DNA of 64,000 nucleotides, taken from assembly GCF_004698125.1 (NCBI RefSeq), contig NZ_ML214298.1, positions 889,972 to 953,971 of the forward strand, read 5' to 3'. The DNA comes from Halosimplex halophilum. Its GTDB lineage: Archaea > Halobacteriota > Halobacteria > Halobacteriales > Haloarculaceae. The number at the start of each line of letters is the position of its first letter. Positions within the stretch are counted from its first letter, which is position 1. This document shows, piece after piece, positions 23,147-30,382 of the stretch. The notes beneath the pieces are model-generated. The model ran no database searches and was not told the DNA's origin. It saw only the letters and a program-made list of their open reading frames with translations. A program made the position numbers and the translations under genes.

Positions 23147-25720
23147 TCAGTCGCCGTCGGCTTCTTCGCCGCTCTCGTCATCGCCGTTTCCGTTGTTGCC
23201 GTTGTTGCCGTTCCCGCTGCCGTTCTCACGGCCGTTGCCGTTCCCGCTGCCGTTCCCACGGCCGTTGCCGTTCCCGGGACCGCCGCGCTCGTGGCCGCCG
23301 CCGCAGAAGTCCTCGTGGTAGGGTTCGCCGTCGGGCGCGACCTCGATGCCGTGCCAGACGCCGTCGTCGCCGACTCTGTCCGGCTGACCGCGGTCGTTGT
23401 CGACGTAACACCGGACGACCGCCGCCGGGGGGAGGTCGAGCGAGAGCGTCCCGTCGTCGCCGACGGTCTCGACCGTCGTCTCGGCGACGTAGTTGTCCGG
23501 CGTCGACCACGAGGTGGTGAACGCGTGGGGGAGCGGCCGCTCGTCGGCGGTCGGGACGACCGCGACCACCTCGACGGAGCTGCCGGCGTAGCGGTCGCCG
23601 ACCTCGACGGTCGCCCCGGCGGACTCCCGGAGGTTGCGGTTCGTGAGGAAGACGGCCAGCTCCTGTCCGCGACGATTTACTATCCCGGCGGCGTCGACGT
23701 AGGGCACGTCCTCCATGCGGTCGACGCGCGGGCCGGTCTCGGGGATGGTCCGCGAGTCGCCGTCGATACTCACGTCGGCGGCGTGCCACTCCGAGTGACC
23801 GTCGAACACCGCGCCGTAGAGGGCGGTGACGGTCCCCGCGGGCGCGAGCGGGTTCGGGTCCGGCGGGGCCTCCTCGTCGGCCGGCGGGAACATCCGCACC
23901 GGCCACCACGTCTGGGAGGCCTCCTTGACGGTGTCGCTGCGGCGGATGAAGGCGTTGAGCATCCCCGCGATGTACGACCCGCCGGGCATCGTCTCCGGCC
24001 CGGGGTAGGGCGCGCCGGCGTCGACCGTCGGGAACAGGCCGTACTCGCCGACGTTGACCCGGAAGTCGTCGATGCCCGCGTCGGCGGCCTTCCCGCTCAG
24101 GTCCGCCATCAGCCGGCCGAACTGGGTCGGGAACATCACCAGGGCCTCGTTGTAGTCGATGGGGCCGGCGCCGTTGCGCTCGTACCACTCGTCGCGGGCC
24201 TCCTGGCTCTCGATGCCCCAGTTGTAGCGGTGGAGGTCGACGCCGTCGAGGCGGTCGCCCGCCTCGTCGAACAGCGTGCCGTTCCAGGCGTCGGGGTCGG
24301 GAGTGTTGGCCTCGTCGTAGCCCGGGTCCATCGCGTCGGCGTAGACCACGATGTCGTCGTCGACGGCCGTCATCGCGTCGTAGTAGGTGGTGAACCCGAC
24401 CCGCTCGTCGGAGCCGCTGGCGTACTCGGAGGGGTCCCCCGTCGACCCGCGCTGCCAGGGGCCCCACACCTCGTTGCCGACCTCCCAGTGGGTCACGTCC
24501 CAGGGCTCCTCGTAGCCGTGCTCGGCCCGCAGGGCGCCCATCTCGGTGTCCGTCGAGCCGTTGACGTACTCGACCCAGTCGGCGGCGTCCTCCGGCAGGA
24601 TCTGCCGCTCCGAGGCCCACTCGGGCGGGTTGTCCCACCAGCCGACCGTGATGCGCGGCGTGAGGTCGGCCACCTCGCAGAGTTCGAGGTACTCGGCCGT
24701 CCCGAAGTAGTTGGGGTCGATGCCGCCCCAGGCGTGGTTGAACCGCACCGGTCGCTCCGACTTCGGGCCGACCCCGTCGCGCCAGTTGTACTGGCTGGTG
24801 AAGTTGCCGCCGGGCCACTTCAGCCAGGTGGTGTCCTGCTCGCGCATCAACTCGACCGTGTTGGGGTTGAACTTCCCGCGGACCGCGTCGTCGGCGGCGA
24901 GGTTCACCCAGTCGATGTCGACGTGGCCCTCCCCCTCCGCGGTGAACTCCAGGACGTACTTGCCGTAGGGGGTGTCGACGTTGGTGCCGCCGGCGACGTA
25001 CTGGTCGCCGCTGGCCGCGTCGAGTTCGAGGCCGACCTCATGGCGCGTCCACTCGCCGGTCGCGTCCAGGTCGGTCGCCGCCAGCTGTTCCCCGTCGAGG
25101 GTCGTCAGCGCGGCCCGGACGGTGTCGGGGCCGTCGCCGCGGACCGACACCGAGAGGTCATAGCCGTGGGTCCGGAAGTCCGGGAGGACGATCTTCTGTG
25201 AGATGCCCCCCCGGTCGCCGTCGAAGACGACCCGCTGGTAGTCGGTCGTGTCGACGGCCGCGACGCCGCCCGCCCGCTGCTCGAAGGCGACGCCGTCGCC
25301 GCCGACGGGCTCCCAGGGGAACGGGATCCCGTCCGCGCGCTCGATCTCCGACCCGGGGTAGAACGTCCGCGGTCCGAAGTAGTCGTCCTCGGACCACGAC
25401 CGCGGGTAGAACGCGGGGTTCTTGACGTGTTCGGAGTACACGCCCGGATAGATCGTCCCCGACTCGTAGTGCTCGGAGAGTCGGCCGAACAGCCCCTCGG
25501 AGACCGCCTCCTCCGTCCGGTCGTCCGGGTCCACGGTGACGGTGCCGGCGACGGTCGCGTCGGTGCCGCCCCCCTCCGTCGACGACGCGCTCGCCACCGA
25601 CCCCGTCCCGGCCCCGGCCACCACCGCCGCCTGCAGCGCCACGAACCGCCGCCGCGACAGACCGCTCGATTCGTTGCCGTCGCTACTCGCCCGTCCGCGA
25701 GCCTCGGGATCGCTACCCAT
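23147..25720 (-). CDS. Tat-exported alpha-L-arabinofuranosidase-like protein, GH51/clan GH-A
   Basis: The 857-residue product begins with a twin-arginine signal (LSRRRFVALQAAVVAGAG). A beta-sandwich region with carbohydrate-binding character comes next (about residues 60-290), then a TIM barrel in which Glu417 (VGNEVWG) and Glu559 (VGEYG) fit the acid/base and nucleophile of GH51 enzymes. A C-terminal beta domain and an Asn-Gly-rich tail (about residues 800-857) ending in acidic residues complete it. No lipobox or C-terminal membrane helix is seen, so it is probably released to the medium. It would debranch arabinan or arabinoxylan outside the cell. The gene converges with GH127. Two GGATA palindromes lie in its promoter region. 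Confidence 0.85.
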   Translation of the reverse strand: MGSDPEARGRASSDGNESSGLSRRRFVALQAAVVAGAGTGSVASASSTEGGGTDATVAGTVTVDPDDRTEEAVSEGLFGRLSEHYESGTIYPGVYSEHVKNPAFYPRSWSEDDYFGPRTFYPGSEIERADGIPFPWEPVGGDGVAFEQRAGGVAAVDTTDYQRVVFDGDRGGISQKIVLPDFRTHGYDLSVSVRGDGPDTVRAALTTLDGEQLAATDLDATGEWTRHEVGLELDAASGDQYVAGGTNVDTPYGKYVLEFTAEGEGHVDIDWVNLAADDAVRGKFNPNTVELMREQDTTWLKWPGGNFTSQYNWRDGVGPKSERPVRFNHAWGGIDPNYFGTAEYLELCEVADLTPRITVGWWDNPPEWASERQILPEDAADWVEYVNGSTDTEMGALRAEHGYEEPWDVTHWEVGNEVWGPWQRGSTGDPSEYASGSDERVGFTTYYDAMTAVDDDIVVYADAMDPGYDEANTPDPDAWNGTLFDEAGDRLDGVDLHRYNWGIESQEARDEWYERNGAGPIDYNEALVMFPTQFGRLMADLSGKAADAGIDDFRVNVGEYGLFPTVDAGAPYPGPETMPGGSYIAGMLNAFIRRSDTVKEASQTWWPVRMFPPADEEAPPDPNPLAPAGTVTALYGAVFDGHSEWHAADVSIDGDSRTIPETGPRVDRMEDVPYVDAAGIVNRRGQELAVFLTNRNLRESAGATVEVGDRYAGSSVEVVAVVPTADERPLPHAFTTSWSTPDNYVAETTVETVGDDGTLSLDLPPAAVVRCYVDNDRGQPDRVGDDGVWHGIEVAPDGEPYHEDFCGGGHERGGPGNGNGRGNGSGNGNGRENGSGNGNNGNNGNGDDESGEEADGD

Positions 25721-25758
25721 ACGGCTCGCACATAGTAAACACCATACAAAACTATTAT

Positions 25759-25778
25759 GGAATAAATATTATTTATCC
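25759..25778. promoter_or_regulatory. Imperfect palindrome GGAATAAAT-ATT-ATTTATCC before extracellular GH51
   Basis: AT-rich inverted repeat directly upstream of the TATA-like ATAGTTTTGTATGG (reverse strand) of the exported GH51 gene. A related sequence with GGATA...TATCC ends lies at 25823-25843. Confidence 0.4.
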
Positions 25779-25822
25779 GACTCGCCATCCGGCCGCGTCC
25801 TCCCGAAGTATAATCTTCACTA

Positions 25823-25843
25823 GGATAAATATAAGTACTATCC
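25823..25843. promoter_or_regulatory. Palindrome GGATA-N11-TATCC before extracellular GH51
   Basis: Perfect 5-bp arms around an AT-rich centre, about 100-120 nt upstream of the exported GH51 start. Both this and the 25759 site contain GGATAAAT on one strand, which suggests a paired operator. Confidence 0.35.
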
Positions 25844-26280
25844 GGGTCCAGTCCATCCCGGCAGGCGCGTACCGACCACTGTCAGACCGAACCACCCCTA
25901 CGTCCCCTCGTAGGACGACATCCCCACACCGGTACAACAACCATGCGTCACGGATCGCCTGCCACACTGGCCTCTCTCCCCTCTCTCGACCGCTGACCGA
26001 CGACAGTCGCGTCGGCCGCACGCTCGTCCGCTAGTACCAGCTGTAGATTATACACTGAGATATGGTAATTCGGGCCGCGGAAAGGCGCGTCGAACCGTCA
26101 CGGGCGACTGGATCGGGGAGCGGGCGGCGGAGAACTCAGCGGTTTCGAGGCGGAGCCTCCGGCCTCAAGGAGCGAGGACTTCCGACGCCGGTCGGAAGGA
26201 CGACACGAGTAGGCCGGGGAGGAAGCCGACAACTCCGCAATAGACCACAGACTGTAGCCGCCGTTTCTTCCTAACCCTAA
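25844..26280. other. Intergenic region with possible remnant of a mobile-element end
   Basis: No gene is accepted here. The part from about 26090 to 26215 is arginine-codon-rich and contains a TCCGAC-GCCG-GTCGGA hairpin and CTCAAGGAGCGAGGAC/GAGTAGGCCGGG phrases. These resemble the right-end region of haloarchaeal IS1341-type elements, such as the GAGCGAGTAGGGTGGGG at the end of the intact element downstream. It may be a remnant of an older insertion. This is low-confidence pattern reading. Confidence 0.3.
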
Positions 26281-26306
26281 TAAACTACCAGCCACACATC
26301 TGACGT

Positions 26307-27584
26307 ATGGGAATGCGGCGCACTGTCCCGGTCAAACTCGACGTGGACAGTGACGACGCCGCACTTCTCCGCGAGACAGTCGATGAGTTTCTGTGGGCCG
26401 CCAACCACGTCGTTGACCACGCCTGGCAGGGCGAATACAAGACCACGAGCAAGGCACAGTTGCAGGCAGAAACCTACGACGAGGTACGCGACCAGACGCG
26501 GTTGCACGCGAATCTCGTCCAGAACGCTCGCAACAAGGCCGCCGACGCCGTACAGAGCGTCGTCGCTCGCTGGAAGCAGGGCGAGTACGCTGGCAAACCA
26601 CACTTCTCAAAACCGACCGCCGTCTACGACAAACGATGTGCAACCTTCCACGACGAGCACGTGTCGCTGGCAACCGTAGATGGGCGTATCGAAGTCCAGT
26701 ACGTCCTACCCGACGAGCAACGGGACACACCCCACAGCCGGTATCTCGATAACGATGACTACGAGGTGACGGGTGCAGAACTCCATCACAAGCACGACGA
26801 GTGGTACCTTCATCTCCGCACAAAGGCGGAGATGGAGTCTGACACGCCGGAACAGGCAACGACCGGGCACAGTACAGTCCTCGGCGTTGACCTCGGCGTG
26901 AACCAACTCGCAGTCACCTCGACAGGGACGTACTGGAGCGGGAACGAGTTTGACCACTGGCGACGGGAGTACGAGAAACGCCGGGCATCACTCCAACAAT
27001 GCGGAAGTCGCCACGCTCACGAGAACATACAAGCAGTCGGGCGCAAAGAGACGGGTCGGTTCAAGATGATGCTCCACCGGATTGCCAACGGAATCATCGA
27101 AGAAGCCGCCGAAAATGGCTGTACGGTCATCGCGTTCGAGGAGTTGACCGGCATCCGCGACCGACTCTCTGGTGCGTCGTGGGGGCACAAGTGGGCCTTC
27201 GAGCGGTTGTACGAGTACGTCAAGTACAAAGCCGAGCCCCACGGCATCGGCGTGGAGCAGGTTGACCCGGAGAACACGTCACGGCGTTGCTCGCACTGTG
27301 GGTTCACACACCCGGACAACCGCGACAGCGAGGACTTCGAGTGTCTGAAATGCGGCTACGAGAACCACGCCGACTACAACGCCGCGAAGAACATCGGACT
27401 GCGGTATCTCCGCCGTAACCAAACTGGGGACGGCGGAGGCGCACCCGTAGGCGTGCGCCTGAATCGCGGGATGGTGAACGCGAACGGAGGATACAACCCT
27501 CCTGCCGGGGATTCCGGCCAGAGCGGGAGTCCACGCGAAAGCCCCACCCTCAACGAAGCGAACGGCGAAGCCGTGAGCGAGTAG
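26307..27584 (+). CDS. tnpB: RNA-guided endonuclease TnpB (IS1341-type)
   Basis: The 425-residue protein has an N-terminal helix-turn-helix region (OrfB_IS605 type), a split RuvC nuclease and a zinc finger. The RuvC acidic triad is intact: Asp195 (LGVDLGVNQ), Glu278 (IAFEELTG) and Asp356 (HADYNAAKN). The zinc finger has two Cys pairs, CSHC and CLKC. Intact catalytic residues mean it could be an active RNA-guided DNA nuclease that helps keep the element in place. The C-terminal 60 residues, after the RuvC domain, are disordered and overlap the guide-RNA scaffold region. ATG 26313, two codons in, is an alternative start. Codon use is less GC-rich than in neighbouring genes. Confidence 0.95.
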   Translation: MGMRRTVPVKLDVDSDDAALLRETVDEFLWAANHVVDHAWQGEYKTTSKAQLQAETYDEVRDQTRLHANLVQNARNKAADAVQSVVARWKQGEYAGKPHFSKPTAVYDKRCATFHDEHVSLATVDGRIEVQYVLPDEQRDTPHSRYLDNDDYEVTGAELHHKHDEWYLHLRTKAEMESDTPEQATTGHSTVLGVDLGVNQLAVTSTGTYWSGNEFDHWRREYEKRRASLQQCGSRHAHENIQAVGRKETGRFKMMLHRIANGIIEEAAENGCTVIAFEELTGIRDRLSGASWGHKWAFERLYEYVKYKAEPHGIGVEQVDPENTSRRCSHCGFTHPDNRDSEDFECLKCGYENHADYNAAKNIGLRYLRRNQTGDGGGAPVGVRLNRGMVNANGGYNPPAGDSGQSGSPRESPTLNEANGEAVSE

Positions 27585-27598
27585 GGTGGGGTAGTTTA
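27430..27598 (+). ncRNA. Predicted omega RNA / sense-overlapping transcript of tnpB
   Basis: IS1341-type elements of haloarchaea make a noncoding RNA that overlaps the tnpB 3' end and runs to the right end, and TnpB uses such RNAs as scaffold and guide. Here the region holds an AGGCGCAC-N8-GTGCGCCT hairpin (27437-27460) and a larger stem CCCCACCCT/AGGGTGGGG (27542-27550 with 27583-27591) enclosing an ACGGC-GAA-GCCGT hairpin (27562-27574). The guide would be read from sequence past about 27598, inside the neighbouring IclR gene. The boundaries are estimates. Confidence 0.5.
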
Positions 27599-28387
27599 CA
27601 GCGCGTCTGACCACTCGGAGTAGGTGGTGTTGAACTCGACGACGCCGACGACGTTGCGGAGCTGGGAGGGGACCTCCGAGCGGAACCGGTCGTCGGGCAT
27701 GCGGTCGGCGGGGGCGGAGACGCTGATGGCGCCGAGCAGCTCGCCCGAGCGGTCGGAGACGGCGGAGGCGACGCAGCGGACGCCCTCGTCGCGCTCCTCG
27801 TCGTCGAAGGCGACGCCGCGCTCGCGGATGGTCGAGAGCGCGGCGCGCAGTTCGTCGGGGTCGGTGATCGTGTTCGGGGTCTGCGGTTCGAGGGGGTGGT
27901 CGGCGAGAACGGCTTCGAGCCGCTCCTCGGGGAGTTCCGCGAGGTAGGCCTTCCCGGCGGCCGTGCAGTGGAGGCCCTCGACGGTGCCGGCGTAGGTCGG
28001 CGGGTCGTCGACCGCGTCGCCGGTCGCCTGGTAGAGGGTGATCGCGCGGCCGTCGCGGACGACGACCAGCCGGGCCTGCTCGCCGGTCGTCTCCGCCAGG
28101 CGGTCGACGTTCGGCTTGGCCACGTGGTAGATCCGCTCGCCCGTCCGCGCGGTCGCGCCGAGCGTGAACAGCCCGAGCCCGAGCCGGTACCGGCCGTCCT
28201 CGGCGCGGAGGTAGCCGTCGTCGGCCAGCGTGGCGAGGTAGTGGTGGACGGTGCTCTTCGGGAGGTCCAGCGCCTCGGCGAGCTCGGTCACGCCCGCGCT
28301 GTCGCGTTCGCGCACCGCTTCGAGGATCCGAAAGGCCGTGCCGACCGAGGCGATCCGGTCCCCGCCTCGGGTGTCACCGTCGCTCAT
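27596..28387 (-). CDS. IclR-family transcriptional regulator
   Basis: The 263-residue protein has an N-terminal winged helix (residues about 15-75, PKSTVHHYLATLADDGYL) and the C-terminal IclR ligand domain (DEGVRCVASAV). It is a paralogue of the xacR product. The start at 28387 is preferred to ATG 28411: it has a TTAAC promoter-like element about 25 nt upstream. The stop codon lies inside the 9-bp terminal match of the tnpB element, so the insertion abuts or slightly altered the 3' end. The gene lies 151 nt downstream of a Gfo/Idh/MocA oxidoreductase on the same strand, which it may regulate. The effector is unknown, perhaps a sugar or sugar acid. Confidence 0.88.
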   Translation of the reverse strand: MSDGDTRGGDRIASVGTAFRILEAVRERDSAGVTELAEALDLPKSTVHHYLATLADDGYLRAEDGRYRLGLGLFTLGATARTGERIYHVAKPNVDRLAETTGEQARLVVVRDGRAITLYQATGDAVDDPPTYAGTVEGLHCTAAGKAYLAELPEERLEAVLADHPLEPQTPNTITDPDELRAALSTIRERGVAFDDEERDEGVRCVASAVSDRSGELLGAISVSAPADRMPDDRFRSEVPSQLRNVVGVVEFNTTYSEWSDAL

Positions 28388-28538
28388 GTCCCTCACTGTC
28401 GGGGCCCACACTTAACCGTGTCCCGCCGGCGCGTCGTCGCCCGGTCCGACGACGTGGAGTGTCCCGCCGGCGCCGCTCTCGACCGGACCCGGTCGGGGCC
28501 GCCGCCGGCCGGGTCGGGGGCTGTCGCCGCCGGCCGGG

Positions 28539-29630
28539 TCAGATCCCGTCGCGGTCGGCGGCCTCGTAGATGCGGTCGACGACGCGCTGGACGGCCAGCG
28601 CCTGCTCGGCGGTGCAGCGGTCGGGCGACTCGCCGGTCTCGACGGCCGCGAGGAAGGTCGCGAGCTCGTCCCGGAACGGGTCGTTGGCCGGCGGGACCAG
28701 CTCGCTGTCGACGTAGTGGTCGACCACGTCGGACCGGACCTCGTACAGCCGGAAGTCGCGGTGCTGGCCGTCGGAGGGGTCGACCGACTCCAGCGGCGTC
28801 GTGATGTCCAGGGAGACGCCGGCCTCCGTCCCGCGGATGTTGTACTCGTGGCGCCGGCGGGCGTTGGCCGCCCACGCGACCTCCAGGTGGGCGGTCCGGC
28901 CGCCCTCGAACTCGCAGAAGGCGGTCGCCGAGTCCTCCACGTCGTACATCTTCGCCTCGTCGTCCTCGCCCCACATCTCGAGGTAGGCGTAGTCCTCGCG
29001 GTCGCCGAAGTCCGAGCGGGTGGTCGCCACCACCGCCTCCAGCTCCGGCCAGCCGTAGAAGTCCAGCACGAGGTCGACGACGAACGACCCCACGTCGAGG
29101 AGCGCGCCCCCGCCAGCGATCTCCCGGGAGGTGTACCACGTGCCCAGCCCGGGGACGCCCCGGCGGCGCATGTACCGGGCGTCGATGTGGGTGACCTCGC
29201 CCAGTCGTCCGCTCTCGGCGTAGGCCTTCGCCAGCCGGCAGCGGTTGCGAAACCGGTGGAAGTAGCCGCACATGCAGATGCTGCCGGTCTCCTCGGCCCG
29301 TTCGACGATCCGCTCGGCGCTGGCCAGGTCGTGAGCCAGCGGCTTCTCGATCAGCACGTCCAGCCCCGCGTCGAAGGCCTTCAGCGCCGCCGTCTCGTGG
29401 AACTTGTTCGGCGTCGAGATGATCGCCGCGTCCATGCCCGCCGCGAACAGCTCGTCCAGCCCCTCGTACATCGTCGCGTCGTAGCGGTCGCGAAAGCGCT
29501 CTTTCGCCCGCGGGTCCAGGTCCACCGCGTGGACGGTGTGGCCCAGCTCCTCCAGGAACTCCGCGTGCGTCTCCCCGTGCTCGCCGAGCCCGACGAGTCC
29601 GATGTCCATGCGGGCGGCGTCGTCGTCCAT
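28539..29630 (-). CDS. Gfo/Idh/MocA family oxidoreductase
   Basis: The 363-residue protein has a Rossmann N-terminus (GLVGLGEHGETHAEFL), the EKPLAHD motif carrying the family's catalytic lysine, and the C-terminal sheet domain. It is more like inositol/sugar dehydrogenases and scyllo-inosose-type enzymes than like the xylose dehydrogenase at 8.1 kb. The start may be ATG 29630 or the internal ATG 29609 (MDIGLVGLGEHG), seven residues later. The partner IclR gene downstream suggests an inducible sugar or polyol oxidation. The substrate is not predictable. Confidence 0.85.
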   Translation of the reverse strand: MDDDAARMDIGLVGLGEHGETHAEFLEELGHTVHAVDLDPRAKERFRDRYDATMYEGLDELFAAGMDAAIISTPNKFHETAALKAFDAGLDVLIEKPLAHDLASAERIVERAEETGSICMCGYFHRFRNRCRLAKAYAESGRLGEVTHIDARYMRRRGVPGLGTWYTSREIAGGGALLDVGSFVVDLVLDFYGWPELEAVVATTRSDFGDREDYAYLEMWGEDDEAKMYDVEDSATAFCEFEGGRTAHLEVAWAANARRRHEYNIRGTEAGVSLDITTPLESVDPSDGQHRDFRLYEVRSDVVDHYVDSELVPPANDPFRDELATFLAAVETGESPDRCTAEQALAVQRVVDRIYEAADRDGI

Positions 29631-29847
29631 AGCCCACCCTCCGGGCGGACCGACGTATGGGTTTTGGTCACCGCCCCGCGCCGCCGCGACGCGCCGCCCG
29701 AACTCGGATAAAATTTCGAATCATTCGGTGGAATAGACAGCATCCGTATATATCTGCGATCGCTGGTACCGAGCGACGCCGAACCGGTCGACGGCGGCGG
29801 TGACGGGAGGGAAACGTTGACGGTGGTACGGCCGGATTCCCACCACC

Positions 29848-30294
29848 ATGGGCGAGTCGTACTTCAGGGGGCACGTGACCCAGCGGGGGATCGTCTTCGG
29901 CCCGGAGGGTGACGTGTTGCTCGTGACGAGCGGGCTGCGGCCGTGGACGTTCCCGGGGGGTCGGATCGAGGCCGAGGCCGACCCCGAGGCGTCGCTCCGG
30001 CGGACGCTCCACGAGCGGGTGGGACTGCACACGACCGTCGAGGAGCCGGTCAAGACGGTGACCGACATCTGGGGGAGCGGCGACGAGCCGGTGTACGCGG
30101 TGCTGTACCGGGTGCAGGCCCGCAGCCGCGACGTGCAGCTGGGGGAGAAACACGACGACTACTGCTGGTACACGCCCGACGGCGCCGTCGAGGAGATGCA
30201 CTTCAAGTCCCTCGAACAGGCCGTCGAGCGCGCGGTGGAGAACCACCGGGCCGCCGAGTGGACCGGGGAGAGCGACGGCCCCGACGGGGAGTGA
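29848..30294 (+). CDS. Nudix-fold protein with degenerate Nudix box
   Basis: The 148-residue protein aligns to the Nudix hydrolase fold. The box region reads GGRIEAEADPEASLRRTLHE followed by RVG: the initial G and the first E are kept, but the catalytic RE-U-x-EE core becomes RR-T-L-HE, losing two of the metal-binding glutamates. It may bind a nucleotide without hydrolysing it, or use other ligands. The gene stands alone, 89 nt before mutL on the same strand, and could be co-transcribed with it. Confidence 0.75.
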   Translation: MGESYFRGHVTQRGIVFGPEGDVLLVTSGLRPWTFPGGRIEAEADPEASLRRTLHERVGLHTTVEEPVKTVTDIWGSGDEPVYAVLYRVQARSRDVQLGEKHDDYCWYTPDGAVEEMHFKSLEQAVERAVENHRAAEWTGESDGPDGE

Positions 30295-30382
30295 ACCGAC
30301 CGGGGCAACCCGGCCCGGTTCGGGTCGTGTCCCGGCCGGTGCTCCGGGAGTGTTTTGAGGGCGCCGCCCCGACGGGGTGGTG

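Larger units (their letters stand above)
26281..27598 (+). mobile_element. IS1341-type element (IS200/IS605 superfamily, tnpB only)
   Basis: The element carries tnpB without tnpA. Its ends are proposed from a 9-bp inverted match, TAAACTACC (26281-26289) and GGTAGTTTA (27590-27598), and from the strong subterminal right-end hairpin (27542-27591). Base composition is clearly lower in GC than the flanking genes, consistent with transfer. Without tnpA it would need a transposase in trans. Exact left end is uncertain. Confidence 0.65.

Noticed and set aside
26062-26274. 70-codon ORF upstream of tnpB
   Set aside because: Very arginine-rich and without a recognisable domain. At most a decayed end of an older tnpB-type element.
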